From Corylus avellana (taxonomy: Eukaryota > Streptophyta > Magnoliopsida > Fagales > Betulaceae), in contig NC_081544.1 in assembly GCF_901000735.1 (NCBI RefSeq), positions 31,552,095 through 31,616,094 of the forward strand: a stretch of 64,000 bases of DNA. Reading direction: 5' to 3'. A program made the translations under genes and the position numbers. Under the pieces are notes generated by a model that saw nothing but the letters and a program-made list of their open reading frames with translations, had not been told where the DNA came from and made no database searches. Shown in pieces: positions 54,263 through 64,000 of the stretch; the stretch's first letter is position 1; every line of letters begins with the position of its first letter.

Positions 54263-55813
54263 TCAAACCCCACAATTTCTACCAGTGCCAATACCGTCTT
54301 TTCCTTCCTATATAAATATATATATATTTATATATTTAGCAAATTTTCCTCACCATTTCTTAATTGGTATGTTTTTATGATATAGATGTGTGTTGCCCTT
54401 TTTCTTCTTTTTTGTGATGGAAGAAGGAGAAGGTGTACTTGATGATGGGCTACGACTACGTACGACTGAGAAAGAAAGAGTCTTTGGTTCTTGGTTTTCA
54501 CTCTTTTGTGTTGCTGTTTCCATTGTACTGTACTGTGTTTTTGGCTCTATGTCTTGCTGAAGGAGGAAAAAGCAACAAAAAAAAAAAAGCCAAGATCGAA
54601 TGGAAATGGTCTACTCTTTTGGTGCAATTATTTAGGCAGCAAGCAGTTTGGGAGAGGTGGAATTTCAAGAGAAACCCATGACTTTCATTAAATTTGGAGC
54701 TATTTTCCGAGGGCAAAATGGACTTTTCAAGTCGGATATTATCGGTCGGCATTAATTATATACTCATGTTCAAGCTATGAATATGCCAAGGTTGAAATTT
54801 TCCCTGTTTTCTTTCTCTTGTATTTTATCCTTTTTCTTGCATACATATAATGATATATATATAATTTTAGACAAGGCTTGCTTGCTTGCTACCTACTGAC
54901 CTACACGTAAGTTCCAAAATCCGCAGCTAAAATCCTTGTTTTACGTGTCATGTTCAAGCAATTTCCGTATTTGATTTTCAAATTGCATGCAGTTGTGAGT
55001 TTTGAATTTGTGAGAGATGGATGGATGTCGTGAATCCCATGACAAAACTCTTGTTTGTCAACGCATGGTTTGTACAAAAACCCCTTCCGGCCGGCCCCCT
55101 GCTGTAAGCCTTTGACGCACGGCACAGAAACGTGCAATCGCTTCTCTATTTTTGTCTCGAGCATGATCTTACTGTTGATCGTGTGTTTGAGCAATTTTTT
55201 GGCATCACGATCGAAAGACGATATAATGCCAAAAATTTTACGTACGGTTACGACGCAAATTCTCACCAGCATGTGAGGATAACGATTAACGAAGCTGCTA
55301 ATTTTATTGTATAAAGCTCTTAATTAGTTGATGTTAATTTGGTTTTCAGTCACGGGTCCCCTTTAACGTGGCCTCCGCCCCATGGGCTCTCAGCCTCTCA
55401 GGCAACACTGGACCACGGGGTAGAGAGAGAGAGACAGAGGTGACGAATGTTATCGGCTTATCGCATCGGGCCAATCAAGTACTGTTATGCTTGGTTGACC
55501 ATTTCTTTTATTTATTTGTAGTATTATCAAATATATCAATCCATACATGTCAAAATATATATTTAATTATATCAATTATAATATAATTAATTAAGTACAT
55601 TTAATTAGAAGCAAAACCAACTGGAAGTCATTACAAGCAAATATATAGGAGGTTTATTTTTCCATTACAAATGGGGAAAGTTAGCTTCTTCTTTTTTTTT
55701 TGATCTTCTTAGGCTTTTAAGAGAAGGAAGCTGAATTCTTTCCCTAACGGGGAATGTTATCACGTAACCCGTGAGTTAAACTCTGCGGCTCATGATTTAG
55801 CCAAAGAGACTTG
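54263..55813. other. CLE 3' flank and intergenic DNA up to the gap (copy 1)
   Basis: Contains short frames (54433-54752, 54901-55314) without domains. The repeat with copy 2 can be followed to 55660; the last 150 bases before the gap lie beyond the part of copy 2 inside the window. Confidence 0.45.
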
Positions 55814-55913
55814 NNNNNNNNNNNNNNNNNNNNNNNNNNNNNNNNNNNNNNNNNNNNNNNNNNNNNNNNNNNNNNNNNNNNNNNNNNNNNNNNNNNNNNN
55901 NNNNNNNNNNNNN
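55814..55913. other. assembly gap, exactly 100 N
   Basis: A round 100-N run is a common placeholder for a scaffold join of unknown size. It lies exactly between the two copies of the 8.1-kb repeat. Confidence 0.97.
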
Positions 55914-56229
55914 AGGAATTTGATTAACGGTGAGGATTTTGTACAGTATGTGTTTGCGACGTATAATTAATCTGAGTAAAGTTCTCCTACATTATCAAAA
56001 AAAAAAAAAAAAAAGAACTTAGTACAATTCTCTTGGCACCATTAATAGATTCCTTTATGTTTTTTCCTTTACACAATCACATGCCATACCAGATTCTTTG
56101 GCAGTGTAGAAAAGTTGCTCGAGGAATTCATCTGTTATCATCTTTCCTTTCATTTATTTAGCATTTTATACAATTATGCTGTCTCTCTCTCTCTCTCCTC
56201 TCTTATAATGTTCAATGTGGTGATTGCAG

Positions 56230-56329
56230 GCAAAATAAAGCTCTTGATCATCTTGGTGACGATGTGGATGAGCTGAGCTCTCGAGTGAAAGGTGCCAATC
56301 AACGTGCACGTCGTTTGCTTGGGAAGTGA
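56230..56329 (+). pseudogene. orphan SNAP33 exon 5 (copy 2)
   Basis: Identical in its coding bases to exon 5 at 47885-47984, with the same acceptor and stop codon, but exons 1-4 are absent between the gap and this exon. It encodes only the last third of the Qc helix. It is either the end of a partly duplicated gene or the same gene seen on a second haplotype contig. Confidence 0.9.
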
Positions 56330-57365
56330 AAGCTGATAAGGCTTCAATTACCACCCTACTGTTCTTTTCTATTTTTCAATTATTGTCATATATTTGTTTC
56401 CCCCACTTTTGATCGGATGCTGTCATTACTGGTATAACTGGTTTTCTTCCCCCATTCATGCTGCAATAATATGAGATTTTTTTTTATTTTTTTCTTTACC
56501 ACAATGTTATACTTGGTTCTTTTTCTTTTGCCTTTGACCATAAGAATCAATTCAATTCATCGTTTAGCGTGGTACATGTTGTTGGTGTGCCTATTCTACT
56601 GAGGTTTTGTATATGCTTGTTTCCTTTACAAGTATTTGCCTGTGCCAAACCCCCAATATCACATATAACTGAAGTAAATAAAACAGTAAACTACCAAGTA
56701 CCAACGACCAAGTGGGTTTGGATATTTTTGTTTTGGAGAGGGAGAAAGGGGGGTTTGAACGACCAAAAATTTCGAAAAAGTGTATTCATCAGTTCGGGAT
56801 TGAATGATCTGGTGATGCTGATGAGTGAGGCACAGCCCCGTTGTAGATAATACCATGCACTTATAATATAAACTGAACATTTTTCTGCTAGCAGAACAAA
56901 TTCAGTCTATTAAACTAATATTTGTCCTTTGAGAATCACATGCTAAGGATAGATGTTGATTTAATACTTGACTGAGTTTGAAAACTATGTCCTTCGCTTT
57001 TTTACCATTTTGGCATCTACACTTCTCAAAGTTCCGGCAGAATTCAGCAGTAGTAATATGATAGTTGCCCAAAAAGGCACAAGATGGTTATAATAATAAA
57101 AGATCACATTCAAGTCGTCACATTGGATATAACTTCGCAATTATCTGACAAAGTATATGGGCTTCAACTATATGAAACCCTTTGTACAATGTGTTAAATC
57201 ATCATATAAATATGTGCCGAAAATTGCATATTTACAAAGACTTAAAAGTTATACAAGTATTTTTTTGAAGGTCGTACGAAATTATAAGCTTATAGCCTCG
57301 ATGGCTAATTGCGAACACATTGAAATACAGGAGACATATTACAAATTTACAATACTATCTAGAGC
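56330..57365. other. SNAP33/PAP2 intergenic space (copy 2)
   Basis: Same content as 47985-49028, with clustered small differences at 56510-56950. No gene seen. Confidence 0.5.
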
Positions 57366-59427
57366 TCAGACATCATCGGCGGCCTTCACGGGAGTCCAGC
57401 TATTTCTCAAGGCAGCCTCTTTCCTGGCACGTGAAACGAAACCAAGAACATAGCCTACAAAAGCCCCAAGCACCAACACGCTCGCTCCCTTGACATAAAG
57501 TGAGAATGTGGACTGAACTGGAGCACCATCAGCAGCGCCATCAATGGCACCAGCGGCAGCACCGCCGCCGCTGAGAACTTGTCCGGATGCAAGAATCTCC
57601 ACCATATCATGCACCTCCCCATCATGGTTCCCAACATAAGAAAGCGTAAGCTTCTCCTTTGTGGCAACCAATCTAGTATACCCAAACTCACCGCCGCGGT
57701 ACAAAGAGCGGTTTGGTTGTGGGAAGATTGGATCATTTGGGTGGTCAGCTCTAGGTTCCCAGATGGGTTGCCAGTCTTGTCCTGCCATCCCAATCACAAT
57801 ATGGACTGGAAATGCCTCCCAGTTCTCCCCATTCAGCCCCATGCCTCCACAGGTAAAGTTATTCACTGGACAAAACCTCTCGTATCTATGGACATGACCC
57901 CACAATGCAAGGGTCACCTTGTTTTTCACAAACAAGGGTTCCAAGTGCTGGAGCATCCTCTCCCTCAATGGGGCATCTCTGTATTCATGACTTGTAGTGT
58001 ACATGGGCCGGTGCCCTTGGACTACCACAAAAGGAGTCTTTTTTCGATCAACCGACTGCAAATCATGCTTTATGAAGTTATATTGGCTGCTCCCCGGAAG
58101 GAAATTGGTCTCTGTAGATATGTACACAAAATGTACTGCCCCCATATCAAATGAGTAGTAAAGGTTCCTCGTAGGAGGGGCTCGGGCTCCGGTTAGCTCT
58201 GAAGAATTTCCAGGCATGTGGAACTTCAGGCTGTAGGGTACTCCGCATTCACCACCCCCATCTGTTCCATAAATCCCCTGAGACCAATCAGGCCTCCATG
58301 GCTGTGAAGGCCAGTCGTACTCATGATTGCCAATGCACACATGGTATGCTACTTTGGACGCAACAGGTTCAATCTGAGTGAAAAATTGATCCCACAGCCA
58401 CGCATATCCTCTTGCATAGCTGATGTCCCCGATGTGTGAGACAAATGCGGGCTTGTCACCCAGGGCTTCAATGTCACGGAGGATCCATTTCATGGTCGCT
58501 ATGCTTTCCTCTTGCGTACGGAGAAACGTGGAGTATGGTGTCGCCGTTCCCATATCGCCGAACAAGAAAGCTATTGTTTCATCAGAGTCCTCATTCCGCG
58601 ACACAAAGCTGTGGATTGCACTCCATCCTCCGGTGTCACTTCCGACCTGTCATAGACCAACATGATGTTCATGGGTATGTATGTTTTATTAATTAAGATT
58701 AATCAGAGAGATAATCAACTAAATTATTTACCTGGTAATAATACCTGACTCCTTTCTTCAACTTTCTGATTACCCCATCATGGATCCATCCAGGGTCTCT
58801 CCACCCTACGCTCGCATTGGCCGGGGACTCGCACATGTGCTCCAACTCGTACCTCCCCACACGTGCTTCCGCCACGCCATCAAGCCGATCTTTTCTCTCC
58901 CCGTACCTCACGGACTGCCCGTCACCGCCACGCCCCGTCACGAACATCACCCGAATCTCGTCCTCGTTGTCCGTGAACGCCAGGTGGATCTGCTCCGGCC
59001 GACTGCCCGACGCGAACCCGACCCCCTTGGATTCGGCGAGCAAGTGGGCCGTCCCGGGCAGGGGGTTGTGATCGTGGTCGTGGCGTTTCCGGTCGACCTC
59101 AGACTTGGCCCAGTGGAAGATCCGGAAGGAGTAGTTGGATCGGAGGTTGACTAGAGGGAGAGAAATGGAGCCCGACCCGGAGCGCCACGTGGTGGAAGAC
59201 GACAGGAAAGTGTAGCCGATGAAGAGATCGTGGGGAGAGTCCGGGGGCGAGTAGATGCCGAGCCAGTCGAGCTCGGAGGGCGAGGCGATGCCGGACCATT
59301 GGATGAGTATCGGATCTCCGGATCTTGCGAGAGTGGTGGGTGTTACAGAGAGGGAAACCTGGGATGGGGTTGATGGGTCAAAGAGAGAGAAGATCAGGAA
59401 GAGAAGGAAGGGTGCGAGAGGATTCAT
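57366..59427 (-). CDS. PAP2: purple acid phosphatase, PAP2/PAP9 type (copy 2)
   Basis: Exons are 59427-58732 and 58646-57366, giving 658 residues identical to the copy at 49029-51090. The signal segment, GDMG, GDISY, GNHE, VQGH and GHVH motifs and C-terminal anchor are all intact. Intron and flanks are also nearly unchanged. If the duplication is real, this is a second functional gene; if it is an assembly artefact, it is the other allele of the same locus. Confidence 0.93.
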
Positions 59428-62040
59428 ATTCAGATTTCTTTCGGTTGACGAAGATGAACAAGTGTGGGATTTGGAGATCAGGTGGGTAAAAGGAATAGTT
59501 GGGTTGCTTTTGGATTAATAAAATTAGGCATATTCATATTCTTATTCTTGTTGATATTCTAAATTTCTAATCTTATAGGCTTATGACAGAGATATTTTAT
59601 TTTGACGATTAATAAAAGAATTGAAAATAAAGTTTATGTTAATATCTATGGATTATGTCATAGATATTATCATGATCCATGGCTATTAACATAATATCTC
59701 ATTTTGTTTGAGGAATAAGTAATTCAACTTATAACACCAAAAATTAATATAACTTTTTACACTAAATAATTTTTCTTTCTCTTGATAAAATATTCATTAA
59801 TAAAATTACTGGTGCCACCGTCTTTGTTAGTTTTGGAGACTCAAGGGCTCGAAAATGAGCAAGGGATTTTGTGGTTGGTGTTTGGGGTTAGAATAAATTG
59901 AAGAGTTCATAAGATTGTTTTGAATTAAATATATAGTATTTTCACTTTCATTATATTTGATATTTTTACCTCTTACGGTAAAGTGGAATTTTGCACCATA
60001 TCTAATAGGAGGGGCTCTCCTTGCCTAATATTGGGCATTATCCGCTGGGCCAAGCTCTTGTTTATGGGCTTTTCATCGTATAGATTACAAACGAGTAGTT
60101 CATGGACTTTGGTGGGAAAGAACTTAGAGAAGAGAAGGTGTTAGAAATGAGTTTTTGTGTAAATTACAAGACTTTTTGTAAAATCTGATTCAATATATAT
60201 TTGTGACCATTTAAAAAAAAAAAAAAAAAAAAAAGTAATTGGCTTAGTGAAAAAACCATATATATATATATGAGAGATTGATATAACATTTTGAATTTAT
60301 AATCTGTCTTATCAATGAACTTTGTCTCAAATCATGTTTTAATTCCTATAAAAAGTTAATGATCCACTGAGTAATGTTAACCATACTTACATTTTTATGC
60401 AGCACTGTTACGATAGCAAAAAACAAAAAAATTGTACACTCTCTCCAAGTCGGAGCTTCCCATCATGCGGGAATGGATTGGGTGTCCCGACCACAAGATC
60501 GGACGTTGACGATCATCGTGACGACCTTGAAGACTTTAAATGTAGTATGACAATTTTCGGAGGTTCAATTGGGCCACTCATAAGAGAGGTTGGCCCAAAA
60601 AAAAAACAATTGGGTTGACTGCCAAGTTAGTAAACTCTTTAGGACACTTATGATGTATGAAGAGTACTCTTAATAGCTTACCTTAAATTTTTCGTAAATT
60701 TTGGAAACCAAACTACTTTTTTTTTCTTATTCAAGTACACTTTATAATCACGGTTTTTTATAAGGATAATGGAAAGTGTTTCTCTAAATTTTGGGTAGCA
60801 TTGTAGCTTTCACTTTGTTTTAGGGAAGGGAAGAAAAATCTGCTGCATGTGGGTTTTTTTGAGATTTTTCCTACCTTTAAGTAATCTGTTAATAGTGCTC
60901 TAAGGATGCCGTAAAATAAGAGTATGATTAATTAGAATTTTATGCTGTTACAGTTGACCGCTATTTTTGTAAAGACAATAAGCTAAGAGACAAATAACTA
61001 TAAAAGATACGGGTGACTTGCTATTTTTTGAGCCGGCGAGAGATACTCTAATCCTTAAGTTAATGGAAAACTTTTGTAAAGACAATAGGCTAAGAGAACG
61101 AAGGGTATATTACTCATGTACCTTTGCTTAGGGTTTCAATCCCTTTTTATATATTTATTCTCCTAAGGGAAGTAGAAGTATAGCAAGTAATGGGACCAAT
61201 CATCTATCCTAAAATGTCGAATTCTAAATTGGCAAGCGAATAAAGGGCGATTGTCTTTCTTTATTCTTATAGATTACACTTCCCTCTGGTCGTAAACTCG
61301 TAACATCATCAGTCGAAGGCTCTTAAATTGGCCTAGCTCTCTCGTTAGAAGTTTAGAGATTATCGACTCTCTCAACTTTTCAGCACCCCCAAGGGTTGGG
61401 GGTTCGGTTCACTGCGTTGTTTGAGCTTTTTTCTGAGCCCATAGTACGTACGCCTAGGGTAGAATAAATTTTTCACCACTATTTTTCATTATAAATTTGA
61501 GAGTTTGTCAAAAAGTCTCAGTTCAAAATTGGAACCCACCCGACTTGATCAATTTTGGGCCTAGGCCACCATGGGCTCAAATTCTTACATAAAAACATCA
61601 AACAAGCTGGACTTGTATCATGTGAACGGCCATAAAAATAAAAATAAAATATAAAAAATAAGGCAGATAGATAGAGTGTGCGAAATATAGGGTATTTAAG
61701 TAAATTGATTATATATATATAGATACAAGGTATTTTTGCCATATGCTGTATTACAGTATGTGGTCCAAAATTATCTAATTAATTATCATATATAATTTAT
61801 TTCTTTTAAAAGGGCGGCAGACGGGCGGGGAATAACGTTTTCCATGTGAGTCCATGATCCATCTTGTAAAATTTGCATCTTGCGTTTACTATATATGATA
61901 CGGTGTACCAGTTTCACCCTTTTTGTAGAGTTTGACCTACCCAGGATAAAAATTAAAAATTAAAAAAAAAAGAAAAAGAAAAAGAAAAATTATCTGGTGG
62001 AGGAGGAGCAGATTATTAATTAATTGCGTAGTAGGGGCCA
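59428..62040. other. PAP2 upstream region and intergenic DNA (copy 2)
   Basis: Corresponds to 51091-53700. Differences from copy 1 cluster at 61350-61810: a short TA tract, an added TTCTTACATAAAAA, and a TGCTGTATTACAGTATG segment absent from copy 1. No gene seen. Confidence 0.45.
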
Positions 62041-62266
62041 TCCTACACATACATATATACGTGACTCATTTGATTAGCGATGGTGATTGCCGACTACCCA
62101 ATGCCTTTGGTGACCCCAATTTTCTCGGCAATTATATTCGTTCATGTGTCTCTTGCTTCGCATTAAAACTCTCCCTACTATCACTATCTCTCTCTCTCTC
62201 TCTCCCACCCACAATCCCTCTTCCTCTATCAGATCACTCTCGTCTCATCCATCGTCTCTCCCAGCC

Positions 62267-62602
62267 ATGAAGAGCTCTCCTTCCACAAACGGTTGCCGGC
62301 TTTTAATGTTGGTGGTTTTCTTCCTCCTCTTTCTCACGTCAGCCTCTTCTCGCCTCTCCAACCCAACGATGCATATCACGGCGGAAAGTAGCTTTTCAAG
62401 AAACCCTCGCAGCAACCACCACCGCCATCCTTGTGCTTCTCTTTCCCATGAAAGGTCACGTTCTTTGTGCTTTCAAATTCAAAGACTCCACCGATATCGA
62501 TCCCTCCCGCCACCGTCGCCGTCACAGCACCATGAGATTGACCCAAGATACGGTGTGGAGAAGCGACTAGTCCCCTCCGGACCCAACCCTCTTCACAACT
62601 GA
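62267..62602 (+). CDS. CLE9: CLE peptide precursor, CLE9/CLE10 type (copy 2)
   Basis: 111 residues, identical to the precursor at 53927-54262. It has the same signal peptide and C-terminal RLVPSGPNPLHN, the same CT-rich leader and the same CATATATAC TATA candidate (about 62051-62060). Its status as a separate gene depends on whether the 8.1-kb repeat is real. Confidence 0.92.
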   Translation: MKSSPSTNGCRLLMLVVFFLLFLTSASSRLSNPTMHITAESSFSRNPRSNHHRHPCASLSHERSRSLCFQIQRLHRYRSLPPPSPSQHHEIDPRYGVEKRLVPSGPNPLHN

Positions 62603-64000
62603 TCAAACCCCACAATTTCTACCAGTGCCAATACCGTCTTTTCCTTCCTATATAAATATATATATATTTATATATTTAGCAAATTTTCCTCACCATTTCT
62701 TAATTGGTATGTTTTTATGATATAGATGTGTGTTGCCCTTTTTCTTCTTTTTTGTGATGGAAGAAGGAGAAGGTGTACTTGATGATGGGCTACGACTACG
62801 TACGACTGAGAAAGAAAGAGTCTTTGGTTCTTGGTTTTCACTCTTTTGTGTTGCTGTTTCCATTGTACTGTACTGTGTTTTTGGCTCTATGTCTTGCTGA
62901 AGGAGGAAAAAGCAACAAAAAAAAAAAAGCCAAGATCGAATGGAAATGGTCTACTCTTTTGGTGCAATTATTTAGGCAGCAAGCAGTTTGGGAGTGGTGG
63001 AATTTCAAGAGAAACCCATGACTTTCATTAAATTTGGAGCTATTTTCCGAGGGCAAAATGGACTTTTCAAGTCGGATATTATCGGTCGGCATTAATTATA
63101 TACTCATGTTCAAGCTATGAATATGCCAAGGTTGAAATTTTCCCTGTTTTCTTTCTCTTGTATTTTATCCTTTTTCTTGCATACATATAATGATATATAT
63201 ATAATTTTAGACAAGGCTTGCTTGCTTGCTACCTACTGACCTACACGTAAGTTCCAAAATCCGCAGCTAAAATCCTTGTTTTACGTGTCATGTTCAAGCA
63301 ATTTCCGTATTTGATTTTCAAATTGCATGCAGTTGTGAGTTTTGAATTTGTGAGAGATGGATGGATGTCGTGAATCCCATGACAAAACTCTTGTTTGTCA
63401 ACGCATGGTTTGTACAAAAACCCCTTCCGGCCGGCCCCCTGCTGTAAGCCTTTGACGCACGGCACAGAAACGTGCAATCGCTTCTCTATTTTTGTCTCGA
63501 GCATGATCTTACTGTTGATCGTGTGTTTGAGCAATTTTTTGGCATCACGATCGAAAGACGATATAATGCCAAAAATTTTACGTACGGTTACGACGCAAAT
63601 TCTCACCAGCATGTGAGGATAACGATTAACGAAGCTGCTAATTTTATTGTATAAAGCTCTTAATTAGTTGATGTTAATTTGGTTTTCAGTCACGGGTCCC
63701 CTTTAACGTGGCCTCCGCCCCATGGGCTCTCAGCCTCTCAGGCAACACTGGACCACGGGGTAGAGAGAGAGAGACAGAGGTGACGAATGTTATCGGCTTA
63801 TCGCATCGGGCCAATCAAGTACTGTTATGCTTGGTTGACCATTTCTTTTATTTATTTGTAGTATTATCAAATATATCAATCCATACATGTCAAAATATAT
63901 ATTTAATTATATCAATTATAATATAATTAATTAAGTACATTTAATTAGAAGCAAAACCAACTGGAAGTCATTACAAGCAAATATATAGGAGGTTTATTTT
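62603..64000. other. CLE 3' flank (copy 2), no further gene
   Basis: Matches 54263-55660 almost base for base; one visible change (A to T at 62994). The window ends inside the repeat. Confidence 0.5.

Larger units (their letters stand above)
47569..55660 (+). repeat. 8.1-kb direct repeat, copy 1
   Basis: The interval from the middle of the intron-4 retroelement through SNAP33 exon 5, PAP2 and CLE matches 55914-64000 in the same orientation. The offset drifts 8345, 8337, 8340 bases because of a few indels. From about 48620 to 53000 I see essentially no differences, even in introns and homopolymers. Confidence 0.97.
55914..64000 (+). repeat. 8.1-kb direct repeat, copy 2 (runs off the window)
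   Basis: It begins AGGAATTTGATTAACGGTGA, inside the intron-4 retroelement, and follows copy 1 to the window end. Differences include small changes near 55930-55970 and 56510-56950, a 14-base insertion near 61580, the replaced TA-microsatellite zone at 61711-61810, and single bases such as T for A at 62994. The PAP2 and CLE coding sequences give identical proteins. Confidence 0.97.

Noticed and set aside
55055..55314. Overlapping 60-73-residue frames after the CLE gene (also 63395-63654)
   Set aside because: Several overlapping frames on both strands and no domain; conservation between the two copies means nothing because the whole segment is duplicated.
1..64000. CRISPR arrays, operons, prokaryotic defence systems, rRNA and tRNA genes
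   Set aside because: None seen. The short repeats are microsatellites and transposon arms, the tRNA-like sequences are SINEs with A-tails, and the DNA is plant nuclear.

Overview
The window is nuclear DNA from a flowering plant, most likely a woody eudicot. Genes carry GT-AG introns, intergenic DNA is AT-rich, and the proteins are plant families: WRKY, C2H2-EAR, CLE and SNAP33-type SNARE. Small transposons are abundant and one piece of plastid DNA sits in a nuclear intron. Five runs of N show that this is a draft scaffold.

Layout: UDP-glucose dehydrogenase (304-1746, +); an ELM2/SANT nuclear protein (5644-7388, +, 2 coding exons); a four-finger C2H2/EAR repressor-type protein (11647-13245, +); 13 kb of transposon-rich DNA (foldback elements, MITEs, tRNA-type SINEs, a retro-insertion with its empty site); WRKY57 (26543-29460, -, 3 exons); 14.5 kb of intergenic DNA with a complete TRIM element and a retroelement with an 18-bp target duplication; a SNAP33-type SNARE (44071-47984, +, 5 coding exons) whose intron 4 holds a plastid ndhF fragment and a retroelement; a PAP2-type purple acid phosphatase (49029-51090, -); and a CLE9/CLE10-type peptide precursor (53927-54262, +).

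From 55914 to the window end, the interval 47569-55660 appears a second time in the same orientation, after a gap of exactly 100 N. It includes SNAP33 exon 5, PAP2 and CLE, with identical predicted PAP2 and CLE proteins. This is either a very young tandem duplication or, more likely, two haplotypes placed end to end by the assembler.

The genes are not an operon-like functional unit. The gene order is informative, though. From memory of Arabidopsis chromosome 1, homologues of these genes lie in three separate small clusters: UGD1/ELM2/C2H2/CLE9, ELM2/SNAP30/PAP2, and WRKY57/CLE10. The window therefore looks like an ancestral block that Arabidopsis has fractionated. I found no evidence of a wholly new biochemical system. 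The strongest unusual signals are the plastid insertion with scrambled junction DNA, the long-arm foldback element with a possible captured gene start, the dated retro-insertions, and the duplicated 8 kb block.
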